Positions 1 through 5,057 of a stretch of 5,334 nt of DNA are shown piece by piece. The notes beneath the pieces were generated by a model. That model was not told the origin of the DNA, made no database searches, and worked only from the letters and a program-made list of their open reading frames with translations. Positions within the stretch are counted from its first letter, which is position 1. Each line of letters starts with the position of its first letter. The position numbers and the translations under genes are program-made. Source of the stretch: Bacilli bacterium (GTDB lineage: Bacteria > Bacillota_I > Bacilli_A > RFN20 > CAG-826); assembly GCA_017617775.1 (NCBI GenBank), contig JAFZVO010000071.1, positions 1 to 5,334 on the forward strand, written 5' to 3'.

Positions 1-605
1 CTACTAATATCGTTAACTTGGTAACAAAGAGAGCCATTTGTTATGAAGATGCTCAGATGGATTGGATTGATGGTAATATCGGTAGCCAAGTGAATATGAA
101 ATATCCGGCCTGTATTTTAGCGGGAGAAAGAGCCAAAGGAACTTGTATCTCTATTGCAGTAGCGGGTAAAGGACAATATCAAGACGCCGGAGCGAGAATG
201 ATTCATCTCGCGAATAACACCAGTTCAACGATTATCTCTAAATCAATCGTGAAGAATGGTGGAGTGGCTAATTACCGTGGAACGGTAAGACATGAAAAAG
301 GGCTCAAGAACTGCCGTAGCCATGTCGAATGTGACACGTTGATTTTAGATAACTTATCAAGAAGCGATACGATCCCAACTAATGAAGTAAAGAACAACAA
401 TTCTTATATTGAACATGAAGCGACAGTCAGCAAGATCAATGAGGAACAACTCTTCTATTTGATGTCTCGTGGATTAAGTGAAAAAGAAGCGACCCAAATG
501 ATCGTCATGGGCTTCATCGAACCATTCTCCAAAGAATTACCAATGGAATATGCGGTTGAGCTCAATCAACTCATCAAGATGGATATGGAGGGCAGCGTTG
601 GATAA
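1..605 (+). CDS. sufB: Fe-S cluster assembly scaffold protein SufB (C-terminal part, 5' truncated by window edge)
   Basis: SufB is the scaffold subunit of the cytoplasmic SufBCD complex, which assembles Fe-S clusters with energy from the ATPase SufC. The reading frame is open to the left edge (first whole codon at 3, about 200 residues visible), so TTG 18 is not a start; Gram-positive SufB is usually around 465 residues, so somewhat more than half is missing. Visible family signatures are [18 protein letters not shown] near the left end, [39 protein letters not shown] and the ending MEGSVG. The cysteine at 330-332 (in VECDTLI) aligns by eye with E. coli SufB Cys405, and the EHE motif with the Glu432/His433/Glu434 region, residues implicated in cluster assembly. 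SufD is a paralogue, but the [12 protein letters not shown] and MEGS ending fit SufB. Its stop lies in or just before the mnmG start, so the two are probably cotranscribed. Confidence 0.95.
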   Translation, partial: TNIVNLVTKRAICYEDAQMDWIDGNIGSQVNMKYPACILAGERAKGTCISIAVAGKGQYQDAGARMIHLANNTSSTIISKSIVKNGGVANYRGTVRHEKGLKNCRSHVECDTLILDNLSRSDTIPTNEVKNNNSYIEHEATVSKINEEQLFYLMSRGLSEKEATQMIVMGFIEPFSKELPMEYAVELNQLIKMDMEGSVG

Positions 606-2475
606 TATGGATTATTCAATCATCGTTGTTGGAGGAGGACATGCTGGCTTAGAAGCCGCTTTTGCTTCTGCCCATATGGGTGAAGAAACTCTTTTAGTTT
701 CTCTTAACATTAAGATGATGGGAAATATGCCTTGTAATCCTTCGATTGGAGGAAGTGCGAAAGGCATCGTCGTCCGTGAAATCGATGCTTTAGGCGGAAT
801 GATGGGCAAGGCTGCCGATCATCATTATCTTCAAATGAAGATGTTAAATACGGGTAAAGGCCCTGGTGTTCAGTGTTTAAGAGCCCAACAAGATAAATTA
901 GAATATCCAAAATATTTACAGGATTTAGCTTTATCGACTCCACATTTGTCAGTCGTGGAAGGGGAAGTTATCTCTTTATTACATGATGATAAATCCGTTT
1001 TTGGAGTGAGGCTCTCTGATGGTCGAGAATTCACTTCAAAAGCTGTGATATTAACAACTGGTACCTATATGGAAAGCGCGATTTTCCGTGGCCACGTCGT
1101 CAAACAAGAAGGGCCAGATGGTGAAAAACCATCTCATGGACTATCTCCATATCTAAGAGAGATGGGGATTGAAACATATCGTTTGAAAACGGGAACCCCT
1201 CCTCGTATCAGAAGAGATTCTATCGACTTCAGCAAAGCGAAATTAGAACCAGGGACTCCTGGTAAACTATCTTTCTCCTATGAGACCGAAGAATTCATTC
1301 CTCTTGAAGAACAAGAATTATGTTATTTGATCTACACAACTGAAGAGACTCATAAAATTATTAAAGATAATCTCGATAATACTGCTTTATATAGTGGTCT
1401 AGTCACTGGTACTGGTCCAAGATATTGCCCCTCTATTGAAAGCAAAGTGATGACGTTTGTCGATAAGCCACGTCATCAACTCTTCTTAGAGCCAGAATCA
1501 AGATATACAGACTCTATCTATCTACAAGGATTCTCGACAAGTATGTCAGAAGAAATACAAGAGAAGATGGTCCATTCTCTTCCTGGTTTTGAAAATGCGG
1601 TGTTCCTCAAATACGCCTATGCGATTGAATATGATGCGATTAAAACTTTTGAATATGATGCGACATTACAGACTCGTAAATATTCTGGCCTATATATCGC
1701 CGGTCAAATATGCGGAACATCAGGATATGAAGAAGCCGCAGGATTAGGATTAATCGCTGGTATCAACGCTGTCTTGAAGATCAGAGGAGAAGAGCCTCTC
1801 ATCTTAAGAAGAGATCAATCCTATATCGGCGTGATGATCGATGACCTCATCACTAAAGGGACTGAAGAACCATATCGTCTCCTCTCTTCACGTGCGGAAT
1901 ATCGCCTGATTTTAAGACATGATAACGCGGACTTAAGACTCACGGAGATTGGTTATAAACTCGGCCTCATCAGCGAGGAAAGATATCAAAAATTCTTGCT
2001 TAAAAAAGAGAACATTAAAAAGGTTACAGCAATCCTTGAATCCACCCATTTAGGAAAGAAAAAAGAACTAGAAGATTATTTGTCATCTCTTGGTTATAGC
2101 GAGCTCAAAGGCGGCGTGTTAGCCAGCGAGATTTTAAAACGACCAAATGTAAAATATCGTGAAATTGCGAAGTTTATTGATGATTTGCAAGGTTTTTCAC
2201 TTGATGATAACACTGTGGAAGAAATCGAAATCATTGAGAAATATGAAGGTTATATCGCCAAACAAAAACGTGAAGCAGAGAACCATATCAAACTCGAGGA
2301 GATGAATATTCCTGATGATTTTGATTTTATGAATATGGATGGGTTAAGATTAGAAGCGAGGCAGAAACTCGCGAAGTTTAGACCCGCGACAATCGGTCAA
2401 GCATCTCGTGTCTCGGGAGTCAATCCAAGCGATGTCTCAATTCTAATTCTCAACGTGAGGAAAAAACATGCTTAA
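598..2475 (+). CDS. mnmG: tRNA uridine-5-carboxymethylaminomethyl modification enzyme MnmG (GidA)
   Basis: MnmG works with the GTPase MnmE in the cytoplasm to add (carboxymethyl)aminomethyl groups to U34 of certain tRNAs, using FAD, NADH and methylene-tetrahydrofolate. Numbering from TTG 598 gives 625 residues, against about 629 in E. coli. Motifs in order: FAD dinucleotide fold VVGGGHAG (10-17), CNPSIGG with Cys46, [10 protein letters not shown] (195-204), GPRYCPSIE with Cys277, [19 protein letters not shown] (364-382), [20 protein letters not shown] (430-449) and the C-terminal [18 protein letters not shown] (595-612). Both conserved cysteines are present, so it looks functional. Start choice: GGAGGG at 587-592 is 5 bases before TTG 598 but 14 before ATG 607, so TTG is preferred, giving an 8-base overlap with sufB. 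ATG 607 (622 residues) remains possible, because GGAGGG also encodes conserved SufB residues. The same frame reaches back to ATG 550, but that would add an atypical tail. Confidence 0.97.
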   Translation: MDNMDYSIIVVGGGHAGLEAAFASAHMGEETLLVSLNIKMMGNMPCNPSIGGSAKGIVVREIDALGGMMGKAADHHYLQMKMLNTGKGPGVQCLRAQQDKLEYPKYLQDLALSTPHLSVVEGEVISLLHDDKSVFGVRLSDGREFTSKAVILTTGTYMESAIFRGHVVKQEGPDGEKPSHGLSPYLREMGIETYRLKTGTPPRIRRDSIDFSKAKLEPGTPGKLSFSYETEEFIPLEEQELCYLIYTTEETHKIIKDNLDNTALYSGLVTGTGPRYCPSIESKVMTFVDKPRHQLFLEPESRYTDSIYLQGFSTSMSEEIQEKMVHSLPGFENAVFLKYAYAIEYDAIKTFEYDATLQTRKYSGLYIAGQICGTSGYEEAAGLGLIAGINAVLKIRGEEPLILRRDQSYIGVMIDDLITKGTEEPYRLLSSRAEYRLILRHDNADLRLTEIGYKLGLISEERYQKFLLKKENIKKVTAILESTHLGKKKELEDYLSSLGYSELKGGVLASEILKRPNVKYREIAKFIDDLQGFSLDDNTVEEIEIIEKYEGYIAKQKREAENHIKLEEMNIPDDFDFMNMDGLRLEARQKLAKFRPATIGQASRVSGVNPSDVSILILNVRKKHA

Positions 2476-3154
2476 AAATGAATTAACTGCGATGTTAAGA
2501 AAATATGGTATCCCATACACTCAGAGTCAAATCGCTATCTCTGAGAAATACATGGAATATATTTTAAAGATGAATGAATCAATCAATCTCACGGCGATTA
2601 AGGATCCTGAACAATTCCGAGAACTGATGACTTTAGATTCCCTTATTCTATTAAAGGATATTAACATCGATGATAAGACCCTTCTCGATGTTGGAACAGG
2701 CGCGGGATTTCCAGGCGTGATATTATCCATCTTCTCCAAAGCGAAAGTGACGTTGCTCGATTCTACAGCGAAGAAGATCAATGCCATCAATGATTTTAAA
2801 GGGATTAATGTTAATACAGTCGTGGGACGTGCAGAAGAATACGCCCGTGATCATCGTGAACTATATGATATCGTCACTGCTAGAGCAGTATCTTCACTCA
2901 ATGTTTTAGTTGAACTTTGCCTTCCTCTTGTTAAAGTCGGAGGATACCTCGTTGCTTATAAAGGCAAGAATGCGGCGTTAGAAGTAGAAGATGCGAAAAG
3001 TGCGATCAATAAATTAGGTGGAGAGATGGAATATTATACAGAAGACCTTCTTCCTAATGGAGAAGAAAGACATTTAGTCTTTATCAAAAAGATTAAAGAG
3101 ACTAATAAGAAGTATCCACGCGATTATTCTTCTATTAGCAGCAAGCCACTTTGA
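2468..3154 (+). CDS. rsmG: 16S rRNA (guanine-N7)-methyltransferase RsmG (GidB)
   Basis: RsmG transfers a methyl group from S-adenosylmethionine to N7 of G527 (E. coli numbering) in the 530 loop of 16S rRNA; in several bacteria its loss gives low-level streptomycin resistance. The 228-residue length fits the family (207 in E. coli, 239 in B. subtilis). Visible signatures are the N-terminal MNESINLTAI (35-44), the SAM-binding motif I LLDVGTGAGFPG (72-83), LLDSTAKK (96-103), VTARAVSSL (136-144) and the typical basic ending KKYPRDYSSISSKPL. The ATG overlaps the mnmG stop by 8 bases; GTGAGG at 2455-2460 serves as ribosome binding site 7 bases upstream, so translation is probably coupled to mnmG. 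The gene ends in TGA, and an intrinsic terminator follows at 3212-3237. Confidence 0.97.
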   Translation: MLKNELTAMLRKYGIPYTQSQIAISEKYMEYILKMNESINLTAIKDPEQFRELMTLDSLILLKDINIDDKTLLDVGTGAGFPGVILSIFSKAKVTLLDSTAKKINAINDFKGINVNTVVGRAEEYARDHRELYDIVTARAVSSLNVLVELCLPLVKVGGYLVAYKGKNAALEVEDAKSAINKLGGEMEYYTEDLLPNGEERHLVFIKKIKETNKKYPRDYSSISSKPL

Positions 3155-3168
3155 CCCCTTGGGGCCCC

Positions 3169-3197
3169 TTGCCAAGACCCATGCATCACGTTATAAT
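3169..3197 (+). promoter_or_regulatory. Near-consensus sigma-70/sigma-A promoter between rsmG and its terminator
   Basis: TTGCCA at 3169-3174 (5 of 6 consensus bases), a 17-base spacer and a perfect TATAAT at 3192-3197 make this the best promoter match in the window. Initiation would fall near A3204, only about 8 bases before the terminator hairpin at 3212. The product would be an RNA of about 34 bases, antisense to the 3' end of the minus-strand small ORF (stop codon and last codons). No plus-strand gene follows until the riboswitch promoter about 300 bases on. The match is seen directly; activity and purpose are inferred. Confidence 0.5.
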
Positions 3198-3211
3198 ATG
3201 ATTAGGTAGGC

Positions 3212-3237
3212 GGTCAACCCTTGGGCTGACCTTTTTT
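3212..3237 (+). terminator. Intrinsic terminator after rsmG
   Basis: Bases 3212-3216 (GGTCA) pair with 3227-3231 (TGACC). After an A/C mismatch, CC 3218-3219 pairs with GG 3224-3225 around a four-base loop, and six T residues follow at 3232-3237. It ends the sufB-mnmG-rsmG transcript about 60 bases after the rsmG stop and also the short RNA predicted from the promoter at 3169-3197. There is no T tract in the other direction, so it should act only on the plus strand. Read on the minus strand, the hairpin encodes the last residues and the stop of the small ORF. Confidence 0.8.
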
Positions 3238-3360
3238 ATTCAAAGCTAGAATTGCCAAGACGATAACTAGGATCGCTAGAAATAGAATTGGATTCATCCC
3301 TTTGACCTCCTTTCCCTTATCATAACGGAGCAGGTTGGCAAGAGGCTGGAAAGCATCCAT
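3214..3360 (-). CDS. Small hydrophobic single-helix peptide, two in-frame starts (unknown; type I toxin-like)
   Basis: This ORF is not recognised as a named family. From ATG at 3360 it gives 48 residues; from an in-frame ATG at 3297 it gives 27. Both starts have strong ribosome binding sites: AGGAGGG (3374-3368), 7 bases before the first, and AAAGGAGGT, a near-perfect anti-SD match 7 bases before the second. The N-terminal 21 residues are polar (MDAFQPLANLLRYDKGKEVK and a Gly). The core is one membrane helix, MNPILFLAILVIVLAILAL, followed by a basic tail NKKGQPKG. Size, single helix, basic tail and the overlap with a convergent promoter-terminator unit resemble type I toxin peptides (Fst, TxpA, Ldr), but KdpF-like accessory peptides look similar. 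It could also be a chance frame: no clear minus-strand terminator follows. Function is inference only. Confidence 0.5.
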   Translation of the reverse strand: MDAFQPLANLLRYDKGKEVKGMNPILFLAILVIVLAILALNKKGQPKG

Positions 3361-3401
3361 TTGGAAACCCTCCTATATATAAAGACCCTAAAAATCGGAA
3401 T

Positions 3402-3431
3402 TTTTTACGCGCTGGATTCTTACTTTTTCAA
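3402..3431 (-). promoter_or_regulatory. Possible promoter of the small hydrophobic ORF
   Basis: On the minus strand TTGAAA (3431-3426, 5 of 6) is followed after 18 bases by TAAAAA (3407-3402, 4 of 6). Initiation near 3395 would leave a leader of about 35 bases containing the AGGAGGG at 3374-3368. It is a moderate match in A/T-rich DNA, the best I see upstream of the small ORF. The TATATA nearer the start would begin transcription inside the ribosome binding site. Confidence 0.3.
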
Positions 3432-3460
3432 GTTATCTATAGATAGATAAAAATTTTGAA
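3427..3460 (+). repeat. A/T-rich nested palindrome between the small ORF and the riboswitch
   Basis: TTATCT (3433-3438) and AGATAA (3445-3450) form inverted arms around ATAGAT, with a perfect 10-base palindrome ATCTATAGAT at 3435-3444. Outer arms TTCAA (3427-3431) and TTGAA (3456-3460) extend the symmetry with uneven spacing. It overlaps the candidate -35 of the small ORF and lies about 50 bases upstream of the riboswitch transcript. It could be an operator, but no known regulator box is recognised. Confidence 0.3.
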
Positions 3461-3494
3461 GATTTTTACATTTTTCTAGATAAATGTACTAGTC

Positions 3495-3503
3495 TGATAT
3501 AAA
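3495..3503 (+). promoter_or_regulatory. Extended -10 promoter for the FMN riboswitch and ribU
   Basis: TGA followed by TATAAA (3495-3503) fits an extended -10 element. No good -35 lies 16-18 bases upstream (TCTAGA at 3475-3480), which the TG motif can compensate for. Initiation would be about 3509-3511, exactly where the first paired strand of the aptamer begins. Confidence 0.55.
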
Positions 3504-3510
3504 ATGAGAA

Positions 3511-3618
3511 TACTTCAGGGCAGCGAAATAACGCGACCGGCGGTATACCCCGCGAGCTAGAAATAGCATGAACTTGTGCAATTCAAGTGGCGACAGTAAA
3601 GTCTGGATGAGAGAAGTG
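3511..3618 (+). promoter_or_regulatory. FMN riboswitch aptamer (RFN element)
   Basis: This is an RNA sensor that binds flavin mononucleotide and shuts off the downstream riboflavin transporter when FMN is plentiful. Conserved RFN segments are present: AGGGCAGCG (3517-3525), CGACCGGCGGTA (3534-3545), CCGCGAGC (3550-3557) and GACAGTAAAGTCTGGATGAG (3592-3611). P1 is ACTTC (3512-3516) with GAAGT (3613-3617). One hairpin is GCTA-GAAA-TAGC (3556-3567). The next is ACTTG (3572-3576) with CAAGT (3584-3588), and the last is GAC/GTC around 3592-3603. Several arms are short, making it a compact version. It lies directly upstream of a RibU-like gene, as expected. Confidence 0.93.
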
Positions 3619-3635
3619 AAAGATTTTTATCTTTT

Positions 3636-3665
3636 GATAGGCCCCTGAAGAGAGGGCTATTTTTT
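3636..3665 (+). terminator. Riboswitch expression platform: terminator hairpin that also hides the ribU ribosome binding site
   Basis: GCCC (3641-3644) pairs with GGGC (3654-3657). ATA (3637-3639) pairs with TAT (3658-3660) across a bulged G3640, and a T run at 3660-3665 ends directly at the ATG. The likely ribU ribosome binding site GAGAGGG (3650-3656) sits in the loop and 3' arm, so the hairpin can both terminate transcription and block translation. The alternative pairing is exact over 8 bases: CTTCAGGG (3513-3520, including the P1 5' strand) with CCCTGAAG (3643-3650). The two states are mutually exclusive, with P1 plus terminator when FMN is bound and the antiterminator when it is absent. 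A small hairpin AAAGAT-TTTT-ATCTTT (3619-3634) fills the gap. Confidence 0.8.
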
Positions 3666-4430
3666 ATGAAAAATCAAAGAAGCGCACGTGAGATTATCAC
3701 GAGAATGACAACATTAGCGATGCTATCTGCCTTAGGGTTTGTTTTGATGGCGTTCGCGCAGTTCCCCTATCCTTTAGCGCCATGGTTAAAGATTGAGGTC
3801 AGCGAAATCGTGACCATCATCGCTTATGCTCTATATGGACTGCCTGGTGGATTAACTGTCGCGATTATCAAAACTGCATTAAATCTCGCTGTTCATGGCC
3901 CGGTCGGGCTAGGGATTGGCGATTTAACCGCGTTATTCACCTCGATGATGTTTGTCTTCGGTTTGTTTTTAACAAGTCATGTTTTTAAATGGTTCAAAAA
4001 AGGATTAGGCTTCCGTATTCTGGCTTATGTTGTAATTGTTTTGATCATCACAGTAACCCTAACAGCGCTCAATGCGATATTCATCACTCCATCGTATTTA
4101 ACAGTTTTTGGTCCTGACGCGCATTTCTCCACTTGCTTTGAAGAAGGTGTCATCAATAATGTTACTTCCTATATCACTGGCAAAGAGGCCACTGATGTGA
4201 ATGGTTGGACTTATGTCGGTCTCATCTCATCAATCTATGGACCGTTCAATTTGATGAAAGCTGGCGCCTGCTTCTTCATCTATGAATTGATGTTCAATAG
4301 ATTAATCTTCGTCTTCATGAGAAAATCAGAATTCTTCCAGAAGTATTTTGTCGGCAGCATTTTCGTAAAGAAAAAAGAAGAGAATGTTGAAAACATAGTG
4401 GACGAAACAACTGAAAACGAGCAAGAGTAA
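3666..4430 (+). CDS. ribU: Riboflavin ECF transporter substrate-binding (S) component, RibU-like
   Basis: RibU is the membrane S component that captures riboflavin and docks on the shared EcfA-EcfA'-EcfT energising module, whose genes are not in this window. Assignment rests on the FMN riboswitch directly upstream plus family-like segments: MTTLAMLSALGFVLMAF (14-30), LKIEVSEIVTIIAYALYGLP (41-60), a third helix near 88-106, a fourth near 116-140, and GPFNLMKAGACFFIYELM (192-209). At 254 residues it is longer than the usual 190-210. The extra length is a polar stretch at about 145-190, between helix four and the PFNLMK motif, and a charged C-terminal tail after about 233 (KKKEEN then acidic). 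ATG 3666 immediately follows the terminator T run, with GAGAGGG 9 bases upstream. It appears to be a single-gene unit ended by the terminator at 4445-4476. Confidence 0.85.
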   Translation: MKNQRSAREIITRMTTLAMLSALGFVLMAFAQFPYPLAPWLKIEVSEIVTIIAYALYGLPGGLTVAIIKTALNLAVHGPVGLGIGDLTALFTSMMFVFGLFLTSHVFKWFKKGLGFRILAYVVIVLIITVTLTALNAIFITPSYLTVFGPDAHFSTCFEEGVINNVTSYITGKEATDVNGWTYVGLISSIYGPFNLMKAGACFFIYELMFNRLIFVFMRKSEFFQKYFVGSIFVKKKEENVENIVDETTENEQE

Positions 4431-4444
4431 GTAAAAAAAGCAAT

Positions 4445-4476
4445 AAAAAAACCAGGATATCAGTTCCTGGTTTTTT
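4445..4476. terminator. Bidirectional intrinsic terminator between ribU and the ferredoxin gene
   Basis: CCAGGA (4452-4457) and TCCTGG (4465-4470) form a 6-base-pair stem with a 7-base loop. Seven A residues precede it (4445-4451) and six T residues follow (4471-4476), so a U run follows the stem on both strands. It lies 14 bases after the ribU stop and 8 bases beyond the end of the convergent ferredoxin gene, so it serves both. Confidence 0.9.
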
Positions 4477-4484
4477 CTTATATC

Positions 4485-4664
4485 TTATTCCTCTTCGGAA
4501 ATAGCACCAAATGGGCAGACACTGACGACTTCTTCATCGGCTTCGCCAGTAACAGCTTCGGCAACACCGTTATCGTTTAACACGATATCATCTGGATAAG
4601 CACCAGCACAAGCGCCGCAACCCATACAAGCGGATGCATCGATTTTGATTTTCTTTCTTGCCAT
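4485..4664 (-). CDS. Single-cluster [4Fe-4S] ferredoxin
   Basis: This is a small soluble electron carrier of 59 residues. Ligands to one [4Fe-4S] cluster are Cys13, Cys16 and Cys19 in CMGCGAC, plus Cys50 in VCPFGAI. In two-cluster ferredoxins a Cys-Pro follows the first motif, but here that site is Tyr23-Pro24 (AGAYPDD) and the region for a second cluster is absent. The body is acidic (GEADEEVV and ISEEE end), usual for ferredoxins, after a basic start MARKKIK. The start is ATG 4664 with AAGGAGGAG at 4680-4672; a TTG codon directly before it would add one residue. It is monocistronic, convergent with ribU and divergent from the 4789 gene. Its redox partner cannot be told from the window. Confidence 0.92.
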   Translation of the reverse strand: MARKKIKIDASACMGCGACAGAYPDDIVLNDNGVAEAVTGEADEEVVSVCPFGAISEEE

Positions 4665-4696
4665 CAAATTACTCCTCCTTGGATAACATTAAATCT

Positions 4697-4724
4697 ATTT
4701 TACAATAAAAGGACAGTTTTGCAA
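4697..4724 (-). promoter_or_regulatory. Probable ferredoxin promoter
   Basis: On the minus strand TTGCAA (4724-4719) is followed by a 16-base spacer and TAAAAT (4702-4697, 5 of 6). Initiation near 4690 gives a leader of about 26 bases that includes the AGGAGG site at 4679-4674. Confidence 0.5.
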
Positions 4725-4753
4725 TAGAAGATGTGTTTTTTACTTTTTATTGT

Positions 4754-4782
4754 TTGAATATACTTCTAATTATTATTAGAAT
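4754..4782 (+). promoter_or_regulatory. Promoter of the 4789 gene and cmk, with overlapping palindrome
   Basis: TTGAAT (4754-4759, 4 of 6), a 17-base spacer and TAGAAT (4777-4782, 5 of 6) place initiation at about 4788-4790, at the ATG of the next gene. The spacer and -10 are covered by an inverted repeat, TTCTAAT (4764-4770) and ATTAGAA (4775-4781) around TATT. Bases 4764-4778 match the published B. subtilis PerR box TTATAATNATTATAA at 12 of 14 fixed positions, but A/T richness makes chance likely, so the operator reading is tentative. Confidence 0.45.
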
Positions 4783-4788
4783 TAGTCT

Positions 4789-5052
4789 ATGGAAACTCGA
4801 AACGATAAGTATCGCGATTATCGCGCCTCATTAATCAAAGAAGGAAGCCAATTCTACTCTGGCAAAGCCCGTACGGAAACCAGAACTCTCCCGATCAGTG
4901 AAGTGATCAACAAAACTGATACGATGGAAGAGATTAACCACTTCAATGGGTACAAAGCCAAAAAGGTCCTCTATTTCGCTTTGATTGTTCTTGGTATCGT
5001 CGTGGTGATCGCCGGTATTATCGTCTTTGGAGTATTTGCATTTAAGGAGTAA
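4789..5052 (+). CDS. Small tail-anchored membrane protein of unknown function
   Basis: This 87-residue protein is not recognised. The N-terminal 56 residues are polar and charged, with no signal peptide (METRNDKYRDYR start, then TETRTLPISEV and TMEEINHFNG). A positive patch YKAKK (55-59) precedes one membrane helix at about 60-85 (VLYFALIVLGIVVVIAGIIV onwards), ending in KE. By the positive-inside rule the N-terminal part should be cytoplasmic, tail-anchored. No ribosome binding site precedes ATG 4789 and the predicted transcript starts at that ATG; an in-frame TAG at 4783-4785 blocks any start further upstream. A shorter product from ATG 4924 is possible but poorly supported. The gene ends 5 bases before cmk, and its last codons carry the cmk ribosome binding site, so the two are probably cotranscribed. 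Confidence 0.8.
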   Translation: METRNDKYRDYRASLIKEGSQFYSGKARTETRTLPISEVINKTDTMEEINHFNGYKAKKVLYFALIVLGIVVVIAGIIVFGVFAFKE

Positions 5053-5057
5053 TCATT

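Noticed and set aside
550..606. ATG 550 as the mnmG start
   Set aside because: It would overlap sufB by 56 bases and add 16-19 residues of atypical sequence rich in Ser and Trp before the conserved FAD fold; family members begin close to that fold.
612..943. Minus-strand open frames opposite the 5' part of mnmG
   Set aside because: They lie wholly inside a strongly conserved gene, show no family signal and read as its complement.
2527..2790. Minus-strand open frame opposite rsmG
   Set aside because: It is antisense to the conserved SAM-binding region, with no recognisable motif.
3149..3156. CTTTGACC after rsmG matching the antisense of the small ORF's internal ribosome binding site (3299-3308)
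   Set aside because: An 8-base match within about 500 bases is expected by chance, so trans-pairing cannot be argued from it.
3155..3180. G/C-rich palindromes (CCCCTTGGGG, GGGGCCCC) after rsmG, considered as a minus-strand terminator or recombination site
   Set aside because: No T run follows on either strand, the best stem (CTTGG/CCAAG) is only 5 pairs, and there are no flanking mobile-element features.
3374..3383. TATATATA as a minus-strand -10 for the small ORF
   Set aside because: Initiation would fall inside the AGGAGGG site, and no -35 lies at a suitable distance.
4665..4667. TTG one codon before ATG as the ferredoxin start
   Set aside because: ATG 4664 is adjacent with acceptable spacing to AAGGAGG, and the extra residue adds nothing to the family match.
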